NCBI GenBank assembly: GCA_037890055.1
Contig: JBBKBD010000002.1
DNA length: 64,000 nt
DNA from: Mediannikoviicoccus sp037890055
GTDB lineage: Bacteria; Bacillota; Clostridia; Tissierellales; Peptoniphilaceae
Reading direction: 5' to 3' (one strand)
Positions 1-8,115 of this stretch are shown piece by piece. Numbering within the stretch: the stretch's first letter is position 1; each line of letters opens with the position of its first letter. Both the position numbers and the translations under genes were made by a program. The notes beneath the pieces were generated by a model. The model saw only the letters and a list, made by a program, of their open reading frames with translations. It was not told where the DNA came from and did not search any database.

Positions 1-942
1 TAGTGGATTTTTTGAAATAGCATCTCTAAGACCTTCATCATCCACGTGGGTATATATTTGAGTAGTAGATACATTCTCGTGGCCTAGAATCTCTTTTAAA
101 AGCAATATATCTACATCTCCATACTTATACATCAAAGTAGCAGCAGTATGTCTCAATTTATGGACTGAAAATACATTTGTATCTAATCCAGCTTCTTCTA
201 AATAGAAATCAACTCTTCTTTGTACAGTACGATTGCTTATTTTAGAGTTTCTATTACTGATAAAGAGATAAGGGTCTTCTATATCTGGTCTAATCTTTAA
301 ATAGTCATCTATGGCTTTGTTACATACACTATTTAAGTAAATAGTTCTTTCTTTATTTCCCTTTCCAGTTACGTTTATTGTGTCATCTTTAAAATCAGAA
401 ATTTTTATATTCGTTAGTTCGTTAAGTCTAAGTCCACAGTTTAAAAAAAGGAGTATTATTGCAAGATCTCTTTTTTGTACAAATTCATCTTCAACGTTTT
501 TTACAGCATTTATTAATCTCTTTGCTTCATCTAAGGTTAAATAAACTGGATTTTTCTTTTCTATTTTTGGAGTTTCTAAATTATGAGCAGGATCATTTGA
601 AATCATCTTTCTTATTTTATACAAGTAATCAAAAAAAGTCCTAAGGCTAGAAGCAGTTCTTGCTCTAGTAGTAGTAGAATGATTTTTATACCTATCTGTG
701 TAAGCAAGATATGAATGTAGATCTGCAAGTTCAATTTTATCCAAATAGCCTTCGGGAAATTCTTTAATATTAATTTCATCAATTTCTTCTTTTTTATATT
801 TGTCCATGTTGAATCGATATATAATGTACTTTAAGAAACAAGAAATACTATATCCATACTCCTTAGTAGTGGAGGAGGAATGTCCTTTTATTGTTTCAAT
901 ATAATCTAAAAAATCTATTAGTATAAGAGGGTAGTCTTTCAT
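1..942 (-). CDS. Tyrosine site-specific recombinase (XerC/XerD family), 3' end beyond window
   Basis: The frame opens at ATG 940-942 and is still open at base 1, giving 314 residues; family length suggests only a few C-terminal residues are missing. The N-terminal SAM-like core-binding domain covers about residues 1-105. The catalytic domain shows the first Arg (NCGLRLNELTNI), the beta-hairpin Lys (TGKGNKERTI), the HKLRH box, and LGHENVSTTQIYTHV with the second His and the nucleophile Tyr. It probably cuts and rejoins DNA at a Xer/dif-type site, resolving chromosome dimers, or acts as a solitary integrase. A good sigma-A promoter lies at 1011-1039, and a near-perfect palindrome (967-998) sits between promoter and start. 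No phage or transposon genes adjoin it, which favours a housekeeping Xer role. Which Xer paralogue it is cannot be decided here. Confidence 0.9.
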   Translation of the reverse strand, partial: MKDYPLILIDFLDYIETIKGHSSSTTKEYGYSISCFLKYIIYRFNMDKYKKEEIDEINIKEFPEGYLDKIELADLHSYLAYTDRYKNHSTTTRARTASSLRTFFDYLYKIRKMISNDPAHNLETPKIEKKNPVYLTLDEAKRLINAVKNVEDEFVQKRDLAIILLFLNCGLRLNELTNIKISDFKDDTINVTGKGNKERTIYLNSVCNKAIDDYLKIRPDIEDPYLFISNRNSKISNRTVQRRVDFYLEEAGLDTNVFSVHKLRHTAATLMYKYGDVDILLLKEILGHENVSTTQIYTHVDDEGLRDAISKNPL

Positions 943-966
943 AAGTCACCTTTTTTCATTTTTTTG

Positions 967-998
967 TTTTGTCGCAAAATAATAGTTTTGTGACAAAA
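967..998. repeat. 13-bp inverted repeat with 6-bp spacer upstream of recombinase gene
   Basis: The left arm TTTTGTCGCAAAA (967-979) and right arm TTTTGTGACAAAA (986-998) match as inverted repeats at 12 of 13 positions and flank TAATAG. Each arm is itself nearly palindromic. The block lies just downstream of the predicted transcription start and 25 bp before the ATG. The arm/6-bp/arm layout is that of dif core sites; the position is also that of an operator. Confidence 0.65.
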
Positions 999-1010
999 TT
1001 CATCAAATTT

Positions 1011-1039
1011 ATTATATAGCATAAATCCAAATGTGTAAA
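1011..1039 (-). promoter_or_regulatory. Sigma-A promoter of the recombinase gene
   Basis: On the minus strand TTTACA (1034-1039) and TATAAT (1011-1016) are separated by exactly 17 bp. Transcription would start near 1004, immediately before the 967-998 palindrome. The rest of the 943-1179 gap holds nothing else that I recognise. Confidence 0.75.
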
Positions 1040-1179
1040 GAGATTTTTTATTAATATCATAGATCTCAGAATAAAAACAAGGTCTTATTTTGCGTTCTAA
1101 GGCATTTAAAATAATTTTATGACTAAATACTCATCAACATATCAAAAACGACTTTAAAAGGAAACTACCACCATTAAGA

Positions 1180-2373
1180 CTATTTTGCTAATTTTTCTAA
1201 TTCTATAATCCTTTTAATACCTTCAATAATTAGTTCTTCATCTGCTGCATATGAAATTCGTATATAATCATCATTTCCAAAACCTATTCCTGGAACAACT
1301 GCAATATTAAATTCATCAAGTAATACTTCAGAAATATCTATTGAACTGTTTAAAATTTTTCCATTAAAGGATTTATCTTTTAGAGATTCAATATTAATAA
1401 AGATATAAAAAGCTCCCTTTGGCGAGTTAATAGCAAGATTTGAATTTTTTGAAATAAAATCAATAGCTTTTTTACGGCGGTTATTAAATTCATCAATCAT
1501 ATTTGTTATGTCATTATGTTTTGATTCATCTCTAAGTGCCACGTATCCAGCGTATTGTGCAATGGAGTTTGCACATGCTGTAGTATGACTTTGGACCGCA
1601 TTCATTATTTTTATAATATCTTCATGTGCAGCGCAGTAACCAAGTCTCCATCCGGTCATTGCATATGTTTTTGAAAATCCACTAATTGTTATGGTAATAT
1701 TTTTAATTTCTTCACTTAATGATGCAATACTAACATGTTTGCTATCATAAGTAAGTCTTTCATATATTTCGTCTGCAATTATTATTATATTGTTTTTAAC
1801 AGCCCAATTTCCAATTTCTTTAAGTTCAGACTCATTATAAACTGAACCAGTAGGATTGTTTGGATTATTTAAAATTAATATCTTCGTTTTGTTTGTTAAT
1901 TTTTCATCAAGAATTTTAACATTTATCTTAAATTCATTTTCCTTTGATGTATCAACAATAACTGATTTTCCACCTGAAAGTCTTACCATTTCAGTATAAC
2001 TAACCCAATAAGGACTTGGTATAATAACTTCATCTCCATCATTTACAATGGAAAAAATAGCGTTGAACAGGCATTGTTTAGCTCCTGTTGATACTAAAAT
2101 ATTGGAGCTATTATATTTAATATTATTAAAGCCATTTAACTTTTTAACAATTTCTTCCTTTAATTCTATAATTCCAGAAGTTTGTGTGTATTTTGTAAAT
2201 CCTTTTTCAATACCCTCTAGTGCACCTTTTACAATATAATTGGGAGTACAAAAATTAGGTTCGCCAACTGTTAAATTTATTATTTTCTTTCCTTCTGACT
2301 TTAATCTTTTAGCCTTAGATGATAGTTCTAAAGTAATAGATGGTTTTACTTCTGTTGCTTTAATGTTATACAT
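1180..2373 (-). CDS. PLP-dependent aminotransferase, aspartate aminotransferase class I
   Basis: A 397-residue fold-type I aminotransferase. The N-terminal LTVGEPNF segment, the NNPNNPTGSVY substrate-binding stretch, the ADEIYERL motif and the Schiff-base lysine in SGFSKTYAMTGWRLGY are all present, as in Bacillus AspB-type enzymes. It probably exchanges amino groups between aspartate (or a related amino acid) and 2-oxoglutarate in the cytoplasm; substrate range cannot be read from sequence. The ATG follows an AGTAGG ribosome site. It lies 7 bp after the PHP gene stop, so the two are probably cotranscribed. No clear terminator was found downstream. Confidence 0.9.
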   Translation of the reverse strand: MYNIKATEVKPSITLELSSKAKRLKSEGKKIINLTVGEPNFCTPNYIVKGALEGIEKGFTKYTQTSGIIELKEEIVKKLNGFNNIKYNSSNILVSTGAKQCLFNAIFSIVNDGDEVIIPSPYWVSYTEMVRLSGGKSVIVDTSKENEFKINVKILDEKLTNKTKILILNNPNNPTGSVYNESELKEIGNWAVKNNIIIIADEIYERLTYDSKHVSIASLSEEIKNITITISGFSKTYAMTGWRLGYCAAHEDIIKIMNAVQSHTTACANSIAQYAGYVALRDESKHNDITNMIDEFNNRRKKAIDFISKNSNLAINSPKGAFYIFINIESLKDKSFNGKILNSSIDISEVLLDEFNIAVVPGIGFGNDDYIRISYAADEELIIEGIKRIIELEKLAK

Positions 2374-2380
2374 TTTATAC

Positions 2381-3199
2381 CTACTTTCTTAAATCGTGTA
2401 GATTCTCAAGCCTTTTTATTGACGAGTTTGGGCATAAGAACTTTCCCATTAAATATTCTTTATTATATAATTTTCCGTGGCAATCGCTACCTGCAGTTGG
2501 AATTAAATTATATTCATCTGCTAATTTCATCAATTTTATTATATTATCCTTATTGTGCTTAGAATTAATAACTTCAATTCCATCAATTCCACAATTTATA
2601 ATTTCTATAATCTCATTTTCAGTCATTCTAAATGGATGAGCAAGTACAGATACACCAGATGATTTTTTAATAATATCTAAAACATCTTTAAGCTCCACTT
2701 CATTTTTTTCGATGTATGCAGATCCACTATCACCAAGGTACTTTTCAAAAGCTTCATTTATGCTATTAACATAATTATTATCTACCAAGTACATTGCTAT
2801 ATGTGATCTTGATACAAAATCACTTCCTTTGTACTTATATAAATCACTTTCCTTGATTCTAATATTAAGTTCATTTAATCTAGATAAAGTTTTATTAATT
2901 CGTATCTTTCTATCATCTTTTAGTTTAGCTACAAAATCATTTAGTTTTTCATTTTTATAGTCTATATAGTATCCAAGGACATGTATTTCTCTTTTCTTAT
3001 AAGAAACTCCAAATTCTATACCTGGAATAAATTTAATATTATACTTCTTTGAAATGGTCGCCGCTTCTTCTAGACCATCTAAACAATCATGATCAGTTAT
3101 AGAAAATCCTCGAATTTTTTGTTCTTTTAAAATATCTATTATACTTTCTGGATTTAAATTTCCATCTGAATAAATACTGTGAATATGTAAATCAAACAT
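2381..3199 (-). CDS. PHP-domain phosphoesterase (RNase AM/TrpH-like)
   Basis: A 272-residue polymerase-and-histidinol-phosphatase domain protein. Metal ligands are visible in DLHIHSIYSDG at the N-terminus, ITDHDCLDG, GIEFG, LAHPFRM and SDCHGKLYN, the set seen in YciV/TrpH proteins, which act as 5'-3' exoribonucleases or 3',5'-nucleotide phosphatases. I start it at ATG 3197-3199, which has GGAGGC 5 bp upstream; a longer in-frame start at 3223 would fall in the rny terminator. It precedes the aminotransferase. The exact substrate is unknown. Confidence 0.85.
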   Translation of the reverse strand: MFDLHIHSIYSDGNLNPESIIDILKEQKIRGFSITDHDCLDGLEEAATISKKYNIKFIPGIEFGVSYKKREIHVLGYYIDYKNEKLNDFVAKLKDDRKIRINKTLSRLNELNIRIKESDLYKYKGSDFVSRSHIAMYLVDNNYVNSINEAFEKYLGDSGSAYIEKNEVELKDVLDIIKKSSGVSVLAHPFRMTENEIIEIINCGIDGIEVINSKHNKDNIIKLMKLADEYNLIPTAGSDCHGKLYNKEYLMGKFLCPNSSIKRLENLHDLRK

Positions 3200-3223
3200 A
3201 GTGCCTCCAATTAATATTACCAT

Positions 3224-3256
3224 AAAAAAAACAAATCCTACAGAAGTAGAATTTGT
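3224..3256 (-). terminator. Rho-independent terminator after rny
   Basis: On the minus strand ACAAATTCTAC, a short loop and GTAGGATTTGT (3231-3256) form a stem, followed by seven T (3224-3230). It lies directly after the rny stop. Confidence 0.85.
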
Positions 3257-3264
3257 TTAATATA

Positions 3265-4809
3265 TTATTTTGCGTAATCTATTGCTCTGATTTCTCTAAC
3301 AACATTTACTTTTATTTGTCCAGGATATTCAAGTTCACTTTCAATTCTTGAAGCCACGTCCCTCGCAAGTAAAATCATTTCGTCTTCTGAAATCTTTTCT
3401 GGTTTTACCATAATTCTAAGCTCTCTTCCAGCTTGAATAGCAAAAGAACTTTCAACACTTTCAAAAGAATTTGCTATTGTTTCAAGATTTTCAAGCCTTT
3501 GAATATAAGATTCAAGAGCCTCTCTTCTAGCTCCCGGTCTAGCTGCAGAAATAGCATCAGCTGCTTGTACCAAAATAGCTTCAATACAAGTTGGCTCCAC
3601 ATCACCATGATGTGATTCAATACAGTTAATAACTTCAGCTCTTTCTTTGTATCTTTTAGCTGCTTGAACACCTAGTTGAACATGAGATCCTTCAATTTCA
3701 TGATCTATTGCTTTACCTATATCATGCATTAGGCCACCTCTTTTGGCAAGTCTTACATCTGCTCCGACTTCCTGTGCTAACATTCCTGCTATATGAGCAA
3801 CTTCTACAGAGTGTTTAAGTACATTTTGTCCATAGCTTGTTCTGTAATTTAGCTTACCTAATAGTTTTACTAATTCAGGATGTATCCCATGTAGTCCAAT
3901 TTCATAACATGCATCTTCTCCATGTTTTTTAATTGCCTGTTCAACTTCTTGAGTTGATTTCTCAAAAAGATCTTCGATTCTTGTAGGGTGAATTCTACCG
4001 TCCATTATTAGCTTTTCTAATGTTAATCTAGCTACTTCACGTCTAACTGGGTTAAAAGCGGATAATACAACTGCTTCAGGAGTATCATCAATAATCAAAT
4101 CCACACCTGTAAGTGTTTCAAAGGCCTTTATATTTCTACCTTCTCTACCAATAATCCTACCCTTCATTTCATCATTAGGCAGTGAAACAACTGAAACTGT
4201 AGATTCCGCTACAAAGTCTGCTGCATATCTTTGTATAGATGCTGTTACTAAATCTCTAGCGATATCATCAGCCTTATCTCTAGTTTCTGATTCTAATTCC
4301 TTAATAATCATTGCTTGTTCATGTGTTACTTTTTCTTTTAAATCTGAAAGTAGAATTTCTTTAGCTTCTTCTTCAGTAAGTCCAGCTATTCTCTCTAATT
4401 CAGTATTTTGCTTTTCTAAAAGTTGCTGAACTTCTATGTTTTTTTCTTCAACATCTTTCAAATCAGATTCAAGTTTTTGAATTTTTGAGTCTAACTTTTC
4501 GCTCTTTTTTTCTAAGTTTTCTTCTTTTTGAAGAATTCTTTTTTCAGATTTTTGAATTTCCAATCTTCTTTCTCGATTTTCATTTTCTTGATCGGTTCTT
4601 AATTTAAATATCTCATCTTTAGCTTCCAAAAGCATCGCTTTTTTAGTTGTTTCAGCTTCTCTTCCAGCATCATTAATAATTTGAGCTGCATGAGCTTCTG
4701 CTGAACCAATTTGTTTTTCTGCAATGTTTTTCCTGATTAAAAAACCGACTGCCAAGCCGATTACAAGGGTTATCAAACTTGCAATTATAGTAATAATATT
4801 ATTGTCCAT
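3265..4809 (-). CDS. rny: Ribonuclease Y
   Basis: A membrane-anchored endoribonuclease that starts bulk mRNA decay in Firmicutes. The protein (514 residues) has one N-terminal transmembrane helix (about residues 4-25), a long charged coiled coil to about residue 190, a KH domain (GRIIGREGRNIKAFE) and an HD domain with HSVEVAHIAGML and GLMHDIGKAID. Length matches the family (~520). The start is ATG 4807-4809 with GAGGGGG 7-8 bp upstream; an in-frame TTG six bases earlier is too close to that site. It has its own promoter (4884-4912) and terminator. Confidence 0.97.
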   Translation of the reverse strand: MDNNIITIIASLITLVIGLAVGFLIRKNIAEKQIGSAEAHAAQIINDAGREAETTKKAMLLEAKDEIFKLRTDQENENRERRLEIQKSEKRILQKEENLEKKSEKLDSKIQKLESDLKDVEEKNIEVQQLLEKQNTELERIAGLTEEEAKEILLSDLKEKVTHEQAMIIKELESETRDKADDIARDLVTASIQRYAADFVAESTVSVVSLPNDEMKGRIIGREGRNIKAFETLTGVDLIIDDTPEAVVLSAFNPVRREVARLTLEKLIMDGRIHPTRIEDLFEKSTQEVEQAIKKHGEDACYEIGLHGIHPELVKLLGKLNYRTSYGQNVLKHSVEVAHIAGMLAQEVGADVRLAKRGGLMHDIGKAIDHEIEGSHVQLGVQAAKRYKERAEVINCIESHHGDVEPTCIEAILVQAADAISAARPGARREALESYIQRLENLETIANSFESVESSFAIQAGRELRIMVKPEKISEDEMILLARDVASRIESELEYPGQIKVNVVREIRAIDYAK

Positions 4810-4883
4810 TGACAAGCCCCCTCTATTAAATTTTCAAGATTCTTATATGAATAATTACATTTAATAATCATACATATAAATAA

Positions 4884-4912
4884 ATTATAAGGTTTTCACG
4901 ACTAAAAGTCAA
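4884..4912 (-). promoter_or_regulatory. Sigma-A promoter of rny
   Basis: TTGACT (4907-4912) and TATAAT (4884-4889) on the minus strand are spaced by 17 bp, leaving a leader of about 70 nt before rny. Confidence 0.8.
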
Positions 4913-4922
4913 GTTGTTACAT

Positions 4923-5573
4923 TTAAAGCTCATCTACTATGGAACTTAAGTTTTCTTTGTATATTTTATAACTTTTATCTCCTATAGATGCAAGATGTTC
5001 GTTATGAGAAATTATAATTATTTGCTTTCCAAATTCCTCAGATATCTTTTTAATAAAATCTGCTATATTGAAGACATAGTCATCACTAACATGTTTTGCA
5101 GGTTCATCAAGGACAATTGGGCCCTCTATTGAAGGGTGAATTTTTAATATAAATGCAATTCTAAGTGCAAGAGAAAGTATATCTATCACTCCCCCACCTC
5201 TTGTATCCTCTATTTTGTAAGTATATTTTTTATCTTTATCCATTTCAATTATAAAAAACTCCGCAGAATTTTTACCTCTTAATTGACTTAACTCAATCTT
5301 AAACTCCATTTTTGAATTAAATACTAAATCCAAACATGTGGTTACGATAGCTTCTATCTCTTTCGATGATTGTAGACGTGAAAAATCCGCAGTTTCTTTT
5401 AAAAGTGTATCCACAAGTATCAGGTCTTCTGATTCTTCATTTAATTTTTTAAGATTATCCTTTAATCTTTCTAAATTATTTTCAATAGATTTCTTTTCTC
5501 CAATAGCTTGATAATATTTGTTTTTTTTATCTATGAATGAATCTTTAAGATTATCGTAATTAAATTCTAACAT
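4923..5573 (-). CDS. Split Rad50/SbcC-type ATPase, C-terminal half (signature, Walker B, H-loop)
   Basis: This 216-residue protein has an N-terminal coiled coil (residues 1-55) then the second lobe of an SMC/Rad50-type ATPase. I see a glycine-rich signature region near residues 124-137 (TRGGGVIDILSLALR), Walker B IVLDEP (153-158), a D-loop region AKHVSDD and the switch histidine in IIIISHNEHL (H190). There is no Walker A, so it must pair with the 435-residue protein two genes upstream. Its ATG directly abuts the preceding stop (TAAATG), implying translational coupling and equal expression. It is the last gene of the Mre11-Rad50-like operon. It probably completes an ATP-gated DNA-end-processing complex. 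Confidence 0.8.
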   Translation of the reverse strand: MLEFNYDNLKDSFIDKKNKYYQAIGEKKSIENNLERLKDNLKKLNEESEDLILVDTLLKETADFSRLQSSKEIEAIVTTCLDLVFNSKMEFKIELSQLRGKNSAEFFIIEMDKDKKYTYKIEDTRGGGVIDILSLALRIAFILKIHPSIEGPIVLDEPAKHVSDDYVFNIADFIKKISEEFGKQIIIISHNEHLASIGDKSYKIYKENLSSIVDEL

Positions 5574-5819
5574 TTATTCCTCTGCTAATAACTTTTCAGC
5601 TTCAAATAGTAAACTATCTATTTGTGTTTGTAAATTTAATATTTCATTTTCAAGATCTTCTGGCTCAATTCCCATTTCTCTAATTGAAACTATAATTTCT
5701 TCTTTATTATTGTTCAAAGTTTCAAGCATACCTTCTGCTTTGGTTTTATTTGCTTTTGCAACATCCAATTTGTTCTTCAATTCATTTAATTTAGAATTAT
5801 AATCTGTATTTTGTTCCAT
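5574..5819 (-). CDS. Small coiled-coil protein within split Mre11-Rad50 operon
   Basis: An 81-residue acidic protein predicted from its heptad-like Leu/Ile spacing to be almost all coiled coil, with one break near IEPEDLE. It contains no catalytic motif and no cysteine. The start is ATG 5817-5819 with GAGG 6 bp upstream; the stop of the Walker-A half lies one base away. Sitting between the two ATPase halves, it may supply part of the returning coiled-coil arm of a Rad50 divided over three chains, or tether the halves. That role is inference; I do not recognise the protein family. Confidence 0.7.
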   Translation of the reverse strand: MEQNTDYNSKLNELKNKLDVAKANKTKAEGMLETLNNNKEEIIVSIREMGIEPEDLENEILNLQTQIDSLLFEAEKLLAEE

Positions 5820-5820
5820 T

Positions 5821-7128
5821 TTAAACCTCAAATTCTTTAAGAATACTCTCTATGTGTTTATCATCAATTTTGTTATAGCATATAGGGCATGTTCCGCTTT
5901 CTTTTAAAAGTTCTATATAAGTATTAACAGCTGCTTTATAGTTAGAAATTAACTTAGTAATATACTTATTTCCTTCATTTAACTTTTGATTTATGTGATC
6001 ATACTTAACTTTTAAACTTTCCATTTTTTCTTTTTTTATATTTAAATGTGAAAGCTCTAATACTAATTTATCTAATTTTTCTGTATCGGGATATTTTTTT
6101 AAAATATTTTCCAACTGGCCTATCTGTTTGTTAATATTAGTATAATTCTTGTAAGCTAAATTGTACTTTTCTAGATTTTTATATATTTCAAAACTCTTAG
6201 AATAAATATCATAAACTTTGTCGGTATCCACTTTTTTTAAAAATAAATTTAATTCTTTAATTTTTGAATCGGTGTATACTAATCTATTATTTAAATTCAA
6301 ATAAATTTTAAGATTATTTTCTTTTAAAATAAGCTTTTCATATATGATAAAAAGTTCATCTAAGTTTTTATACTTTTCTAAATATTTTTTTGTTTCATTT
6401 GTCCTTTCTAAGTTGTTTTTATATTTTTTCTCTAAGCTTGTTAAAAGACTTAGTTTAGTTTTATATTCATCAACTTGGTGAAAAATATTTTCAAACCGTT
6501 CTATCTTAACCTTTTCTTCATCCAAATATTTAAAACTTTCTAAAAAACTTTCTTGGTTTTTTATTTCCTTTTCAATTGATTTTCTATCGTTGTTTATCTC
6601 GTAGATATCTTTAGATAAATTTCCAAGTGCCTTATCTATAATGTCAACACCAGCTAATTTTCCAAGGGCATTTGCTTTAATTGAAGGGCTATCTGTAATT
6701 AGAAAAGGACTTTCTAATTGTTCAGCAATATTTAGTGACATTTTAATATTTCCAAGATCAATTTTATTAATTCCAGTTATTTCTATTACCTCTTGTGGCA
6801 CAGTTAGTCCAAAACCTTCAAATCTTTGAACTTCGCCGTCCCCAGTGACTATCTCATAATAGTTTTTACTTTTGTCTCTTCCTCTAATAATCTTAACTCC
6901 AGTGTTAAGTTTTAAGGTAACTTTAGCTTCAGTTTCTCCCTTTTTAATAATATCTGTACCGGATGGCTCATTAAAGAAAATCCACTTCATAGCTCTAATA
7001 ACTGCTGTTTTACCACTATCTGAAGGCCCTATTATGACATTTACACCTTCATCTAATACAAGTTTAGTATGCGAATGTGATTGGAAGTTTTCTATTTCAA
7101 TATACTCTATCTTAATATCGTTATTCAT
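5821..7128 (-). CDS. Split Rad50/SbcC-type ATPase, N-terminal half ending at a zinc-hook CPxC
   Basis: A 435-residue protein with a Rad50-like first lobe: IEIENFQSH strand, Walker A GPSDSGKT (34-41), and a Q-loop region near IAEQLESPF. About 250 residues of coiled coil follow, then TCPICYNK (Cys414, Cys417) and only 18 more residues. In ordinary SbcC/Rad50 the CPxC zinc hook lies mid-chain and the coiled coil returns to a Walker B lobe in the same protein; here the chain stops at the hook and the Walker B lobe is encoded separately (4923-5573). It overlaps the Mre11-like gene by 8 bp and its GGGAGAGG site lies within that gene. T4 gp46-like phage proteins are the nearest known functional relatives. 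Confidence 0.8.
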   Translation of the reverse strand: MNNDIKIEYIEIENFQSHSHTKLVLDEGVNVIIGPSDSGKTAVIRAMKWIFFNEPSGTDIIKKGETEAKVTLKLNTGVKIIRGRDKSKNYYEIVTGDGEVQRFEGFGLTVPQEVIEITGINKIDLGNIKMSLNIAEQLESPFLITDSPSIKANALGKLAGVDIIDKALGNLSKDIYEINNDRKSIEKEIKNQESFLESFKYLDEEKVKIERFENIFHQVDEYKTKLSLLTSLEKKYKNNLERTNETKKYLEKYKNLDELFIIYEKLILKENNLKIYLNLNNRLVYTDSKIKELNLFLKKVDTDKVYDIYSKSFEIYKNLEKYNLAYKNYTNINKQIGQLENILKKYPDTEKLDKLVLELSHLNIKKEKMESLKVKYDHINQKLNEGNKYITKLISNYKAAVNTYIELLKESGTCPICYNKIDDKHIESILKEFEV

Positions 7129-8080
7129 TTACCTCTCCCAACCTTTTTATGGCTTCATCTACAATATGCTTAGGAAAATTCTTCTCCTTTGAGATTTCTT
7201 TTAAAATTTCAAGAGTATTATAGTTTTCTAAGTTTCCACTTGTTCTGATGAGTTGCTTAAAGTTTTCTATTTGCTCATTTTTTATTTTATATCTATCTTC
7301 AGCTTTGTTAAATACATCTTCGCCTTTTTTTGCAGACTTTAATTTTATCTCATCTATTTTTATTTCTTCTTTTGAAAGTTCAATAATAGCAACTTCTGGA
7401 GTTCTATTAATTTCTGCAGTTGAATTATATGTTCTTGCTAAAGAGCCTGGATTAACAAAATATCTGTCATTAAATCGTTTTATACCAAAACCTGAATGAT
7501 AATGCCCAGCTAGTACTATATCCGCATCTACGTCCTTTATTTCATCAATTAAGGTATGACTGATAGAGTCAATAAATGGTTTATCTATTAAAAAACTGTG
7601 AATCATGACTATATGATAATCTACGCCTTCCAGTCTTGTTGGAAAATAATAATCCTTGTAGTTAGAGTCTATATCGTAAATATACGGAACACCTGAAATC
7701 TGAACTTTTAAATTATCCTTTATAAGTATGATAGGCTCTTTAAAATTAATTAATTTTACAAAATTGATTTGATTTAAAAGTCCTAGCATAGATCTTTCGA
7801 CTGTTTTAGGATTATGTCCATATATATCATGATTACCGGAAATAATATAGATAGGTTTGTTATAAGAATTTAAAATATTTGCAAAATCACCAACTATTCT
7901 TACAGGAACATCAGGCCTATCAAATAAATCTCCACCATGAAGAATATAATCTACATTGTTTTCTTTTGCAATTTCACCGACTTCTTTAAATTTAAGTTTT
8001 AAAGACTCTATATAGTCATCTTTTCTGGATGATGGATTTGAAGCTCTTATATGAGTGTCTGTAAAAAATAAAAATTTCAT
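7121..8080 (-). CDS. Mre11/SbcD-like metallophosphoesterase (DNA nuclease subunit)
   Basis: A 319-residue calcineurin-type phosphoesterase carrying all Mre11 metal motifs: DTH near the N-terminus (FFTDTHIRA), GGDLFD, SGNHDIYG, MIHSF and AGHYHSGF. It is shorter than E. coli SbcD (~400) but like T4 gp47 and clostridial homologues. With the ATPase proteins downstream (8-bp overlap) it should form a DNA-end nuclease acting on hairpins and blocked double-strand ends. Its ATG has AGGTGA upstream and follows the recA terminator, so transcription may come partly by readthrough from recA. Confidence 0.88.
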   Translation of the reverse strand: MKFLFFTDTHIRASNPSSRKDDYIESLKLKFKEVGEIAKENNVDYILHGGDLFDRPDVPVRIVGDFANILNSYNKPIYIISGNHDIYGHNPKTVERSMLGLLNQINFVKLINFKEPIILIKDNLKVQISGVPYIYDIDSNYKDYYFPTRLEGVDYHIVMIHSFLIDKPFIDSISHTLIDEIKDVDADIVLAGHYHSGFGIKRFNDRYFVNPGSLARTYNSTAEINRTPEVAIIELSKEEIKIDEIKLKSAKKGEDVFNKAEDRYKIKNEQIENFKQLIRTSGNLENYNTLEILKEISKEKNFPKHIVDEAIKRLGEVNE

Positions 8081-8093
8081 ATTTCACCTATAA

Positions 8094-8114
8094 CAAAACC
8101 TCCTTTTCAGGAGG
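8094..8114 (-). terminator. Probable terminator between recA and the Mre11-like gene
   Basis: A short stem GCCTCC/GGAGG (8099-8114, minus strand) directly follows the recA stop and leads into TTTTGTT. The stem is only 5-6 bp, so termination may be partial. Confidence 0.55.
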
Positions 8115-8115
8115 C

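Noticed and set aside
459..644. 61-residue plus-strand open frame
   Set aside because: Antisense to the tyrosine recombinase, whose catalytic motifs are clear on the minus strand.
1..942. Recombinase as part of a prophage or integrative element
   Set aside because: No other phage, transfer or cargo genes and no direct repeats or tRNA were seen; neighbours are housekeeping. The window edge prevents a final decision.
4923..7128. The three Rad50-like proteins as one gene broken by frameshifts
   Set aside because: Each has its own stop, start and (for the first two) ribosome site at tight coupled junctions, and the break falls at the zinc hook, a natural domain boundary. Kept as a split system, though comparison with relatives would be decisive.
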